This document shows, piece after piece, positions 53,776 to 62,385 of a DNA stretch of 64,000 bases. Position 1 is the first letter of the stretch. The number at the start of each line of letters is the position of its first letter. The notes below the pieces were generated by a model that was not told the origin of the DNA, did not search any database, and was given only the letters and a program-made list of their open reading frames with translations. Source of the stretch: CAIYPH01 sp043744375 (GTDB lineage: Bacteria; Pseudomonadota; Alphaproteobacteria; Acetobacterales; Acetobacteraceae); assembly GCA_043744375.1 (NCBI GenBank), contig JAYTUU010000034.1, positions 15,838 through 79,837 of the forward strand. Reading direction: 5' to 3'. The position numbers and the translations under genes are program-made.

Positions 53776-53842
53776 TCTTCTCCCCTTCCTCTGTGGCTTG
53801 CCTTGCCTTTCTTCTCAGTGTCCTCTGTGCCACACCTTGCTT
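53776..53842. repeat. Right inverted-repeat arm of the GxxExxY unit
   Basis: Bases 53776-53834 pair with the left arm, and CCTTGCTT at 53835-53842 matches its outer end. The arm supplies the ribosome-binding site of the enclosed gene. It ends 24 bases before the ubiA start. No target-site duplication can be seen outside either arm. Confidence 0.95.
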
Positions 53843-53866
53843 ACTTCCCAAAAAGCCCCAGGCACG

Positions 53867-54781
53867 ATGCCCCCCGCCCCTCCCCCTGTCCATACCGACA
53901 TCAAGACCACCGGCTGGGTCGCGCGCGTTCCCGCCGCCTGGGTGCCGTATATCCATCTTGCCCGTGCCGACCGGCCGATCGGGGGGTGGCTGTTGTTCCT
54001 GCCCGGCCTGTGGTCGATCACCCTCGCGGCCCCCACCCTCGAACGCGGCGCCACGCTGATCGCGCTGTTCCTCGCCGGCGCCTTCCTGATGCGGGCCGCC
54101 GGCTGCGTGGTGAACGACATGTGGGACCGCGACATGGACCGCCTGGTCACCCGCACCGCCGGCCGCCCGCTCGCTTCCGGGGCGCTGCGGATGCGCCAGG
54201 CCGTCATCTTCCTGGCGATCCTGCTCGCCCTCAGCTTCGCGATCCTGCTGCAACTCGGCCCGCTCGCCCAGGCGCTTGGCATCGGCTCGCTGCTGCTCGT
54301 CGTCACCTACCCGCTCGCCAAGCGCGTCACCTGGTGGCCGCAGCTGATGCTCGGCTTCACCTTCGGCTGGGGCGCGCCGATGGGCTATGCGGCGGCGACC
54401 GGGCGGATCGACGCCGCGGCGCTCGCGCTGTATGCCGCCGCGATCGTCTGGATCCTCGGCTATGACACCATCTACGCCCACCAGGACCGCGAGGATGACG
54501 CGCTGATCGGCGTGCGTTCGACGGCTCGGCTGTTCGTGCAATGGACAAAGCCCTTCCTCGCCGCCTGCTACACCGCGACCATCGTGCTGCTGGCGCTGGC
54601 CGGCTTCCTCGCTGACCTGCCCGGGCTGTTCCACTTCGCCCTGCTGCTCCCCGCGATGCTGCTCGCCGGGCAGATCCTCCGCCTCGACATCGACAACCCC
54701 GCGCTGTGCCTGACGCTGTTCCACGCCAACCGGGAGGCCGGGTTCGCCATCGGGTTCGCCATCCTGCTGGGACGCCTGTGA
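53867..54781 (+). CDS. ubiA: 4-hydroxybenzoate polyprenyltransferase UbiA
   Basis: A 304-residue integral membrane prenyltransferase that attaches the isoprenoid tail in ubiquinone synthesis. The two Asp-rich motifs are NDMWDRDMD at 83-91 and DTIYAHQDREDD near 200-211. Eight to nine hydrophobic helices are present. The ATG at 53867 starts after the repeat unit; the upstream in-frame ATG at 53798 lies inside the repeat arm. The stop overlaps the next gene as GTGA. Confidence 0.93.
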   Translation: MPPAPPPVHTDIKTTGWVARVPAAWVPYIHLARADRPIGGWLLFLPGLWSITLAAPTLERGATLIALFLAGAFLMRAAGCVVNDMWDRDMDRLVTRTAGRPLASGALRMRQAVIFLAILLALSFAILLQLGPLAQALGIGSLLLVVTYPLAKRVTWWPQLMLGFTFGWGAPMGYAAATGRIDAAALALYAAAIVWILGYDTIYAHQDREDDALIGVRSTARLFVQWTKPFLAACYTATIVLLALAGFLADLPGLFHFALLLPAMLLAGQILRLDIDNPALCLTLFHANREAGFAIGFAILLGRL

Positions 54782-55455
54782 CGACTGGGATGGCTGGGAC
54801 GGATCACGCCGCCTTCGTCCGTGCCAACACGATCATCGGCGCCGCCCCTCTGCTGCCCGGCATCGCGCTGCATCTGGCCACCGAGATCACACCGATCTGG
54901 CAGGCGACCGAGGACTGGCTGCATCGCACCGGCATCGCCCCGCCGTTCTGGGCCTTCGCCTGGCCGGGCAGCATCGCCCTCGCGCGGCATGTTCTCGATC
55001 ACCCCGAAACCGTCGCCGGCAAGCGCGTGCTCGATTTCGCCGCCGGCTGCGGCCTCGCGGCGATTGCCTGCGTGCGGGCCGGCGCGGCGACGGTGGAAGC
55101 GGCCGAGATCGACCCGCTGGCGATCGCCGCACTGCACCTCAACGCGGCGCTGAACGGCGTCACCCTCACCGCCGTCGCCGGCGACATCGTCGGCAGCGCC
55201 TGTCGTTGGGACATCATCCTGTGTGGCGACGTCTGCTACGAGGCGCCGATGGCCGCCCATATTCTGCCCTGGCTGCGGCGCATGGCGGAGGGCGCCGAGG
55301 TCTGGATCGCCGACCCCGGCCGCGCCTATCTGCCGCGCGACGGGATGCTTCCCTTTGCCCACTATGGTGTGCCCACCACGATGGAACTGGAAGACCGCCC
55401 CCAGCGCGACGTCGTCCTCGCGCGGCTGCGCGGCGCCTCAGACGGTGCGGCGTAG
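54778..55455 (+). CDS. Class I methyltransferase (ETFB-lysine/METTL-type family)
   Basis: A 225-residue SAM-dependent methyltransferase. The region APPFWAFAWPGSIALARHVL precedes motif I VLDFAAGCGLAAIA (about 84-97), then VEAAEIDPLA and IILCGDVCYE. This order resembles the family containing the electron-transfer flavoprotein beta lysine methyltransferase. GTG 54778 overlaps ubiA by four bases; ATG 54790 is an alternative. The 3' end overlaps the convergent permease gene by 18 bases. Target unknown. Confidence 0.82.
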   Translation: MTTGMAGTDHAAFVRANTIIGAAPLLPGIALHLATEITPIWQATEDWLHRTGIAPPFWAFAWPGSIALARHVLDHPETVAGKRVLDFAAGCGLAAIACVRAGAATVEAAEIDPLAIAALHLNAALNGVTLTAVAGDIVGSACRWDIILCGDVCYEAPMAAHILPWLRRMAEGAEVWIADPGRAYLPRDGMLPFAHYGVPTTMELEDRPQRDVVLARLRGASDGAA

Positions 55456-56286
55456 CCTTGGGTTGGCGATTTCGTCGAGGCCGACGGTGAGGAAGAACAA
55501 GCCGAGGAACACCATGACGATGATCACCGTCGGGGCCGTCCACCACCACCACCAGCCATTGATCATGGCGGCGTTGAAGTTCACCCAGTACAGCGTCATC
55601 CCCAAGGTCGGGCTGTCGATCGGGCCGAGGCCGAGCACTTCCAGGCCGATCGAGGCGAGGATGGCGGAGGAGACCGCATTGACCAGCGTGGCCGCGAGAT
55701 AGGGCAGCAGATTGGGCATCAATTCGGTAAAGATGATGCCCGGGCCTGAGACGCCGGACATCCGGGCGATCTCGACATAGCCGCGCTCGCGCAGGCTCAG
55801 CACCTGTGCGCGGATGGTCCGCGTCGGGTTCAGCCAGGCCAGCGAGGCCACCACGATGGCCATCTGGTTCACCGTCAGCCCGCCCTTGATCGACACGGCG
55901 ATGATGATCAGCACGAGCAGGCCGGGCACCGTCAGCCCGATATCGGCGATGCCACGGATCAGCGTATCCGCGATGCCGCGATAATAGGCCGCCGTGAACG
56001 CCAGGACCGTGCCGATGCCGACGCCGAGAATGCCGGCGATGAAGCCGATGCGCAGCGTCAGCGGCGTTCCCGCCACCATCACCGCCAGAAGGTCCCGCCC
56101 CTGCCGATCCGTGCCGAACGGGAATTTCCAGGACGGCGGTTGCAGCGCCCGCACCGACAGCGCGCGCGCGTCCTCGGTGTCGACCACGAGATGGCCGATG
56201 CCAACGAACAGCGCGAGGATCGCCAGCAGCACGATACCGACGATCAGCGAGGTATTGCGGCGGAAGTAGCGCAGGAAGCCGTGCAT
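55438..56286 (-). CDS. Peptide-type ABC transporter permease, DppC-like
   Basis: A 282-residue DppC-family permease with an N-terminal helix (about 12-32), FGTDRQGRDLLAVMVAGTPL (about 57-76) and an EAA loop (VEIARMSGVSGPGIIFTELM, about 171-190). A run of five tryptophans near residue 247 is unusual. It is the third gene of a unit transcribed binding protein, DppB, DppC. The ATPases are not adjacent. Confidence 0.9.
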   Translation of the reverse strand: MHGFLRYFRRNTSLIVGIVLLAILALFVGIGHLVVDTEDARALSVRALQPPSWKFPFGTDRQGRDLLAVMVAGTPLTLRIGFIAGILGVGIGTVLAFTAAYYRGIADTLIRGIADIGLTVPGLLVLIIIAVSIKGGLTVNQMAIVVASLAWLNPTRTIRAQVLSLRERGYVEIARMSGVSGPGIIFTELMPNLLPYLAATLVNAVSSAILASIGLEVLGLGPIDSPTLGMTLYWVNFNAAMINGWWWWWTAPTVIIVMVFLGLFFLTVGLDEIANPRLRRTV

Positions 56287-56313
56287 CGCTCAGCTCCGCT
56301 GACAGGGCATCGC

Positions 56314-57318
56314 TCAGGTCCGCTGATAGGAAATGCGCGGGTCGAGCATCGGGTAGAAAATATCGAGAATGAACGTCGCCAGTCCAAGCGCCACGATGAC
56401 AGTAAAGACGATGCCCTGGATCAGGAAATGATCGTTCTCGCGGATCGCCTGGAACAGCAGCGTGCCGATGCCGGGATAGCCGAAGATGACCTCGACCAGC
56501 ACCGCGCCCGACAGGATTTGCCCCAGGGCCAAGGCCAGCGCCGTCACCTGCGGCAGGATGGCGTTGCGCACGCAGTAGCGCACGAACACCGTCGCACTCT
56601 TCAGGCCCTTGGCCTCGGCGAACAGCACGTAGTCCTCGCCCATCGTCGTCACCATCATCCCGCGCATGCCCAAGGCCCAGCCGCCGGTGGCCACGAGAAT
56701 GATCGACAGGGCCGGCAGCGTCGCGTGGCGCAGCACGTCGAGCGCGAAACCGACCGACAGTGACGGCGCGGCGCCGATCGAATAGCCGCCGAAAATCGGC
56801 AGCAACGGGATCTGGAAGGCCAGCAGATACATCAGGATCAGGCCGAGCAGGAAGAATGGTATGGCATGCAACGCCCATAGAGGCGGCATCAGCCAGGCCA
56901 TCCAGCGCGGCGCCCGTGGCCAGGATAGCAGGGCGCCGAGAAACGTGCCGAGCACGAACGAGAACAACGTCGTCAGCCCGAGCAGCCCGATCGTCCACGG
57001 CACCGCCTCGCCGATCATGTCGGAGACCGTGCGTGGATAGTTGGCAATCGAGAAGTTGAAATCCAGCCGCGCGACATCGCTGAGGTAGCTGACATATTGC
57101 TGCCACAGCGGCCGGTCGAGGCCGAAGCGGACCTCGTAGATCTTCACCATCTCGTCGATGCCCTGCTGCACGTAGCCGCCGAGGGCCGCCTGTTGCAGCA
57201 GCTTGGTGCGCACGGGGTCCTGCCCGGAGAGCTTGGGCAGGAAGAAGTTCAACGATGCCGCCAGCCAGATGATGACGACGAACACGCCGAAGCGCTTGGA
57301 GATATCGATCAGGCGCAC
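56314..57318 (-). CDS. Peptide-type ABC transporter permease, DppB-like
   Basis: A 334-residue DppB-family permease with six hydrophobic helices. An N-terminal cytoplasmic start (IDISKRFGVFVVIIWLAASL) leads into the first helix, a long periplasmic loop follows and the EAA-type loop lies near 225-245 (GEDYVLFAEAKGLKSATVFV). It precedes the DppC-like gene by 27 bases and follows the binding-protein gene by 41. The length is normal and the frame intact. Confidence 0.9.
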   Translation of the reverse strand: MRLIDISKRFGVFVVIIWLAASLNFFLPKLSGQDPVRTKLLQQAALGGYVQQGIDEMVKIYEVRFGLDRPLWQQYVSYLSDVARLDFNFSIANYPRTVSDMIGEAVPWTIGLLGLTTLFSFVLGTFLGALLSWPRAPRWMAWLMPPLWALHAIPFFLLGLILMYLLAFQIPLLPIFGGYSIGAAPSLSVGFALDVLRHATLPALSIILVATGGWALGMRGMMVTTMGEDYVLFAEAKGLKSATVFVRYCVRNAILPQVTALALALGQILSGAVLVEVIFGYPGIGTLLFQAIRENDHFLIQGIVFTVIVALGLATFILDIFYPMLDPRISYQRT

Positions 57319-57359
57319 TTCGGCGTATCCCGTGTTCTGCTCTTAAGGTGTTCTGGTCG

Positions 57360-59174
57360 TCAGGCCGGCTGGAGGTTCCACAGCACCATCGGGAAGGTCA
57401 GATGCCAATGGGCGCCGTTGACATAGGCGTTCTCCGCCGTCGGCCAGTTCTTCCAATAGGTGGTGTTCATCGGGATGCGATGATGGAGCTGAACGAGTTG
57501 GACATCCGGCAGGTCGGGCAGCCAGATTTCCATGGCCTTGCGGAACAGCTCCTTCAGCTTCGCCGTGTCGGTCGGCGGCACCGAGAACATTTCGTCGACG
57601 ATCTTGTCGTAGCTGGCGTTCTTCCAGCGCGCGAAGTTCACCTGGTGCCCGCCGGGCACGGCAACCGAGGCCGACTGGTACAGCTTCAGCGTGTTGTAGG
57701 GCTCGTTGACGCTGCCGCCATGGCCGTAGATCGCCCCGGTATACTGGCCCTTCTGGAAGCGGTCATCGAAGTCCGGCGGTAAAGAGAGGGTGGCATCGAC
57801 ACCGGCACGCTTGAGCAGTTCGACCAGCACCGGCCCGATCGCTGGCCCGGACCCGCCGAAGCCGATGATGTCGAGCGACAGCTTCTTGCCCGCGGCATCG
57901 GCCCAGATGCCGTCCGCACCCTTCTTGAAGCCCTTGGCCGTCAGCAAAGCGTCGCCCTTGCGGCGGTCGAAGGCCAAGGTGTCGTGCTTCACCAGCAGGT
58001 CCTTGATGTGCTCCTTGTAGGGCGCGAGCGGCGCGTAGTCGGGCATCGGCAGCGGCGAGACCTCCGATGCGCCGAGGAAGCTGACATCGATGATCTGCTG
58101 GCGATCGACGTAGTGGGAGATCGCCCAGCGCACATCCTTGTCGTTGAACGGCGCCACCTCGTTGTTGAGGTAGAGCGACAGCGGCCACCAGTCGCGATAG
58201 CCGAACGGCGGCTTCTGGCCGGAATGAGTGGTGATCTTCGGGTTCTGGCGGAACACGGTGGGGAAGGTCGCCGCCTGCATGCCGGTGCCGGCGTCGATCT
58301 GGTTGGTGATCAACAACTGCGCCGTCTGCTGTTCGCCGGCCGTCGGCAGCCAGATGTTGCGCAGCACCTGCGGCAGCGGCGCCAGGCCCTTCTCGGCGGC
58401 CCACCACTTGTTGGCCCGGTCGAACACCTTCTGCTGCGGCGAGGCGGCGGTCACCCGCCACGGCCCGGTGGTGATCGGCAGGCCCTTGGCGATGTCGAAA
58501 TGCTTGAAGGTCGTCCAGTCCTGGCCCTCGAAGATATGCTTCGGCACGATGTAGACGCCGATGTCGTATTTGTACGACATGAAGAAGAAGAAGCGCGGCG
58601 ACGGGATCTTGAAGTCGATGACGACGGTATTGGCATCCGTCGCGGTGGCCTTCTCGACCGCCTGGTTCACGTCGATGCCCCAGCGCACCTTGGGGCCGAG
58701 GTCGCGCAGGCTGTTCAAGGTGTAGGCGACGTCGGCGGCGCTGAACGCCACGCCGTCGGACCAGGTGATGCCCGGGCGCGTCTTGATCGTCAGCTTGCGG
58801 AAATCGGGCGTGAACTCGTAGCTTTCGGCCAGCCACATGTGCATCTTGTCGGCGAACGCGCTGTAATAGGCGAGCGGCTCGTAGATCAGGTTCGGGCCGT
58901 TCTGGTGGTTGGAACCGAGCGAGTACGGGTTCCACAGTTCGAAATCGACCCAGCGGCCCTCCCGCCCGACCCACACCAGGATCATCGTGCGATCGCGCGG
59001 CGGCGGGGTCTGCGCGAAGGCTTCCGCCCCCGGCAGCAGCGCCCAGGCCGGCACCAAGGCGGCGCCCGAGGCCAGCAGCGCGGCCTTCATGACATTGCGC
59101 CGGCCGGCGTTGCGCGGCCCTTCGTCAGACACCCCGGTGCCGGACATGCTGAATTGTTCACCGTTCTCAGACAT
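57360..59174 (-). CDS. Family 5 extracellular solute-binding protein with Tat-type signal
   Basis: A 604-residue periplasmic binding protein of the peptide/nickel class. The N-terminus carries a twin-arginine motif (Arg25-Arg26, GRRNVMKAALL) and a hydrophobic stretch ending near AEAFAQ at about 55, pointing to Tat export. Family marks include the early WNPYSLGSNHQNGPNLIYEP region, YTLNSLRDLGPKVRWGIDVN and FNDKDVRWAISHYVDR. It heads the unit with the two permeases downstream. Substrate unknown. Confidence 0.88.
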   Translation of the reverse strand: MSENGEQFSMSGTGVSDEGPRNAGRRNVMKAALLASGAALVPAWALLPGAEAFAQTPPPRDRTMILVWVGREGRWVDFELWNPYSLGSNHQNGPNLIYEPLAYYSAFADKMHMWLAESYEFTPDFRKLTIKTRPGITWSDGVAFSAADVAYTLNSLRDLGPKVRWGIDVNQAVEKATATDANTVVIDFKIPSPRFFFFMSYKYDIGVYIVPKHIFEGQDWTTFKHFDIAKGLPITTGPWRVTAASPQQKVFDRANKWWAAEKGLAPLPQVLRNIWLPTAGEQQTAQLLITNQIDAGTGMQAATFPTVFRQNPKITTHSGQKPPFGYRDWWPLSLYLNNEVAPFNDKDVRWAISHYVDRQQIIDVSFLGASEVSPLPMPDYAPLAPYKEHIKDLLVKHDTLAFDRRKGDALLTAKGFKKGADGIWADAAGKKLSLDIIGFGGSGPAIGPVLVELLKRAGVDATLSLPPDFDDRFQKGQYTGAIYGHGGSVNEPYNTLKLYQSASVAVPGGHQVNFARWKNASYDKIVDEMFSVPPTDTAKLKELFRKAMEIWLPDLPDVQLVQLHHRIPMNTTYWKNWPTAENAYVNGAHWHLTFPMVLWNLQPA

Positions 59175-59608
59175 CGCTCGCTCCTCACCCGATCGTTTTT
59201 CATTGCCGCCAGCCGGTGCCCGGCGGCGGTGAGCCTAAGCTTGGCGCCAGCGCCGCCCCCTCTGTCAAGCGGCGTCGTGCGCAGCGCGCCTCCGGCGGCA
59301 AAGGGGCACGCCCCTTTGATCCCCCCGACTTGCTTGCGCCGCAGGCAATCAACATCGCGGGTCGCGGAAACTACTGGAGAGGAGTGCGGATCCCCTGGCT
59401 TCGCCGACGAACCGGCAAGATCATGGAACCGCAGCCGCAAGCAGTCGGGGGATCAAAGGGTCCCTGACCCTTTGCGGGTCGAGGCAAAGCCTCGCCGTGT
59501 CGTCCGACGCGCCGCTTGCGCGGCGACGGCAGAGCCCTCGCCTTCCTTATGTTAGCGCCTATGGGGCATACCCCCGAGCCGCTTTCGGCACGAAAGCGCT
59601 TGCCTGCC
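59175..59608. other. Repeat-filled intergenic region between a binding-protein gene and aroC
   Basis: This 434-base stretch has no convincing gene. It holds a nested inverted repeat (59298-59475) and further GC-rich hairpin sequence to about 59552 (GGGTCGAGGCAAAGCCTCGCC and CGCCGCTTGCGCGGCG), related to the dnaB-alr repeat. The binding-protein promoter should lie at its left end on the minus strand, but none was recognised. Confidence 0.7.
59298..59475. repeat. Nested palindromic repeat pair
   Basis: The arm 59298-59338 and the arm 59436-59475 are inverted complements with a few mismatches. Each arm contains its own small hairpin (AAAGGGG/CCCCTTT on the left, AAAGGG/CCCTTT on the right) followed by TGATCCCCC and GACT(T)GCTTGCG. 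Two hairpins in opposite orientation resemble the layout of REP/BIME-type elements. Confidence 0.75.
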
Positions 59609-60712
59609 CTAATTCCGTGGCAGATGCGCCGAAGTCGGTGCGTCCGGGTTCTGCGCCCGATGGCGCAGCAGGTGGTCGGCCAGCACGAGGGCGAGCATGG
59701 CTTCGCCGACGGGGACGGCTCGGATGCCAACGCAGGGGTCGTGGCGGCCTTTGGTGATGACTTCGACGTCGCGGCCCTGGCGATCGACGCTGTGGCGGGG
59801 TGCCAGGATCGAGCTGGTGGGTTTGACGGCGAAGCGCGCGATGATCGGCTGGCCGGTCGCGATGCCGCCGAGGATGCCACCGGCGTGGTTGGCGCTGAAG
59901 GTGACTTCGCCGTTCTGCATGTGCATTTCGTCGGCGTTGGCTTCGCCGGAGAGGCTGGCGGCAGCGAAACCGTCGCCGATTTCAACGCCTTTCACCGCGT
60001 TGATGCTCATCAGCGCGCCGGCGATATCGGCGTCGAGTTTGCCGTAGATGGGGGCGCCGAGGCCGGGCGGGGCGCCATCGACCTGGATTTCGATGATGGC
60101 GCCGCAGGAGGAGCCGGATTTCCGGACGGCGCCGAGATAGGTTTCCCAGGCGGTGGCGGCGACCGGGTCCGGGCAGAAGAACGGGTTTTTTTCAACTTCC
60201 GCCCAGTCCCAGTTTGCCCGGTCGATCGGGTGTGGCCCCATCTGCACGAGCGCGCCGCGGATGCGGACGCCGATGCCAAGCACTTTGCGGGCGATGGCGC
60301 CGGCGGCGACGCGCATGGCGGTTTCGCGGGCGGAGGAGCGGCCGCCGCCGCGATAGTCGCGGATGCCGTATTTCAGGTCATAGGTGAGGTCGGCATGGCC
60401 TGGCCGGTAGCGTTCGGCGATGTCACCGTAGTCGCGGGAGCGCTGGTCGACGTTTTCGATCTGCAGGGCGATCGGGGTGCCGGTGGTCATGCCGTCGAAC
60501 ACGCCGGAGAGGATTTTGACCGTATCCGGCTCCTGGCGCTGGGTGGTGAATTTGGACTGTCCGGGGCGGCGCTTGTCGAGCCAGGGCTGGATGTCGGCTT
60601 CGGTGAGGGTGAGGCGCGGCGGGCAGCCATCGACGACGCAGCCGATCGCCGGGCCGTGGCTTTCGCCCCAGGTGGTAACGCGGAACAGGTGGCCGAAGCT
60701 GTTATGCGACAT
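59609..60712 (-). CDS. aroC: Chorismate synthase
   Basis: A 367-residue FMN-dependent enzyme, last step of the shikimate pathway, converting EPSP to chorismate. The signatures are GESHGPAIGCVVDGCPPRL (about 16-34), RPGHADLTY (about 104-112) and the DYRGGGRSSARETAMRVAAG segment (about 119-138), with conserved RHDPCVGIRAVPV near the end. Length and frame are normal. It follows fabI after 24 bases on the same strand. Confidence 0.97.
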   Translation of the reverse strand: MSHNSFGHLFRVTTWGESHGPAIGCVVDGCPPRLTLTEADIQPWLDKRRPGQSKFTTQRQEPDTVKILSGVFDGMTTGTPIALQIENVDQRSRDYGDIAERYRPGHADLTYDLKYGIRDYRGGGRSSARETAMRVAAGAIARKVLGIGVRIRGALVQMGPHPIDRANWDWAEVEKNPFFCPDPVAATAWETYLGAVRKSGSSCGAIIEIQVDGAPPGLGAPIYGKLDADIAGALMSINAVKGVEIGDGFAAASLSGEANADEMHMQNGEVTFSANHAGGILGGIATGQPIIARFAVKPTSSILAPRHSVDRQGRDVEVITKGRHDPCVGIRAVPVGEAMLALVLADHLLRHRAQNPDAPTSAHLPRN

Positions 60713-60736
60713 GATGATCGCGCTGCATCAGCAATC

Positions 60737-61576
60737 CTACTCCTGGCCCGCCGCCGTAATGTCCGGCGCGTCCGGGTTCTTCATGCCGACGATGTGGTAG
60801 CCGCTGTCGACGTGGTGGATTTCCCCGGTGACGCCGGCCGCGAGGTCCGAAAGCAGATAGACGCCGGCGCCGCCGACATCGGAGATCGTGGTGTTGCGGC
60901 GCAGCGGGGAGTTGTATTCGTTCCAGCGCAGGATGTAGCGGAAATCGCCGATGCCGCTGGCCGCCAGGGTCTTGATCGGGCCGGCGGAAATGGCGTTCAC
61001 GCGGATGTTGCGCGGGCCGAGATCGGTGGCGAGGTAGCGCACCGACGCCTCCAGCGCGGCCTTGGCGATGCCCATGACGTTGTAATGGGGAATAACCCGC
61101 TCGGCGCCGAGGTAGCTGAGCGTCAGCATCGCGCCGCCATCGGGCATCAGTTCCGCGGCGCGGCGGGCGACGGCGGTAAAGCTGAAGCAGGAGATGTCCA
61201 TCGCCTGCAGGAAGGCGGCGCGCGGCGTGTCCATGTAGCGGCCGCGCAGATACTGCTTGTCGGCGAACCCGATGGCATGGATCAGGAAGTCGATCCGTCC
61301 CCAGGCAGCGCCGATATGGGCGAAGGCGGCGTCCATGCTGGCGTCGTCGGAGACGTCACAGGGGGCGAGCAGCGTCGATCCGACGGAGGCGGCGAGCGGG
61401 CGCACGCGGCGTTCCAGCGTGTCACCCTGGTAGGTGAAGGCGAGTTCGGCGCCCTGGGCCGCGCAGGCGGCGGCGATGCCCCAGGCGAGGGAGTGGTCGT
61501 TGGCGACCCCCATGATGAGGCCCCGCTTGCCTTGCATCAGGGTTCCCGTGACGGGGGGGCGGTCGCTGGTGGGCAT
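60737..61576 (-). CDS. fabI: Enoyl-[acyl-carrier-protein] reductase (NADH) FabI
   Basis: A 279-residue FabI that completes each fatty-acid elongation cycle. It shows GLIMGVANDHSLAWGIA (NAD-binding), the catalytic YNVMGIAK (Tyr-x6-Lys) and NAISAGPIKTLAASGI. ATG 61576 was taken. ATG 61600 and an internal ATG at MQGKRG are also in frame, and the first dozen residues are variable in the family. It is divergent from pdxH. Confidence 0.93.
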   Translation of the reverse strand: MPTSDRPPVTGTLMQGKRGLIMGVANDHSLAWGIAAACAAQGAELAFTYQGDTLERRVRPLAASVGSTLLAPCDVSDDASMDAAFAHIGAAWGRIDFLIHAIGFADKQYLRGRYMDTPRAAFLQAMDISCFSFTAVARRAAELMPDGGAMLTLSYLGAERVIPHYNVMGIAKAALEASVRYLATDLGPRNIRVNAISAGPIKTLAASGIGDFRYILRWNEYNSPLRRNTTISDVGGAGVYLLSDLAAGVTGEIHHVDSGYHIVGMKNPDAPDITAAGQE

Positions 61577-61720
61577 TGGGTCGATAATCCCGAATTTCAT
61601 GCAGGCGGTGAGCCCTGACGTGGTGACATAGCCGACCGGGTGCCCGCAAGAGGCAACCCGGCTTGGCGTGCGCACTCGAAGCGCCCAAATTGTGGCGGCA
61701 CGATGCCGGGAGGCCCCCCA

Positions 61721-62296
61721 ATGTCCGATCCGTTTGCCCTTTTCGCCACCTGGTTCGCCGAGGCGCAGGCCAGCGAACCCAATGATCCCAACGCGATGAC
61801 GCTGGCGACCGCGAACCAGGAGGGGCATCCCTCGGCGCGGATCGTGCTGCTGAAGGGCTGGGACAGCGCCGGCTTCGTCTTCTACACCAACCAGGAAAGC
61901 CGCAAGGCCGACGACCTGCGCGAGAACGGCCGCGCGGCGCTGCTGTTCCACTGGAAATCCCTGCACCGGCAAATCCGCATCGAGGGGCATGTCACGCTGG
62001 CGACCGACGCCGAGGCGGACGCCTACTACGCCTCCCGCCCGCGGATTTCCCGCCTCAGCGCCTGGGCCTCGATCCAGTCCCGCCCGCTGCCGGCCCGCGC
62101 CGACCTGGAACGCCGGCTGGCCGAGTTCGAGGCACAGTATCCGGGCGATGACATCCCCCGCCCCGCGCACTGGTCCGGCTATCGCGTGGTGCCCGCCCGC
62201 ATCGAATTCTGGCAGGACATGCCGTTCCGCCTGCATGATCGCACCGTCTACGACCGCGACGGCACCGACTGGCGCACCGGAAAACTCTATCCGTAA
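61721..62296 (+). CDS. pdxH: Pyridoxamine/pyridoxine 5'-phosphate oxidase
   Basis: A 191-residue FMN-dependent oxidase forming pyridoxal 5'-phosphate. Typical segments are MTLATANQEGHPSARIVLLK (FMN site), FVFYTNQESRKADDL, SLHRQIRIEG and the C-terminal W-x-GYRVVPARIEFWQ and RLHDR. The ATG at 61721 has GGAGG seven bases upstream. The length is short-normal. The paired A/T-rich hairpin modules follow 24 bases after the stop. Confidence 0.94.
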   Translation: MSDPFALFATWFAEAQASEPNDPNAMTLATANQEGHPSARIVLLKGWDSAGFVFYTNQESRKADDLRENGRAALLFHWKSLHRQIRIEGHVTLATDAEADAYYASRPRISRLSAWASIQSRPLPARADLERRLAEFEAQYPGDDIPRPAHWSGYRVVPARIEFWQDMPFRLHDRTVYDRDGTDWRTGKLYP

Positions 62297-62320
62297 TGGC
62301 CTGTGAAGCCAAACGGATGA

Positions 62321-62385
62321 ACGTTTTTTGGTTCTTTTTTTTAAAAAAGAACAGGCTTTCTTTTTGAAAAAAGAAACAAAAACTT
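62321..62385. repeat. Second copy of the paired A/T-rich hairpin modules
   Basis: Read on the minus strand, 62352-62321 matches module A (2302-2333) at 31 of 32 bases, and 62385-62356 matches module B (2384-2413) at 27 of 30. Here the modules are only three bases apart and in reversed order relative to the first copy. Each is an inverted repeat (GTTCTTTTTT with AAAAAAGAAC; TTTCTTTTT with AAAAAGAAA). It can act as a terminator after pdxH but also overlaps the start of the next gene. Confidence 0.85.

Noticed and set aside
59516..61618. A 700-codon open frame on the plus strand opposite aroC and fabI
   Set aside because: It is the antisense shadow of two clear minus-strand genes in GC-rich DNA; its translation is Gly/Arg/Ala/Asp-rich without domains.
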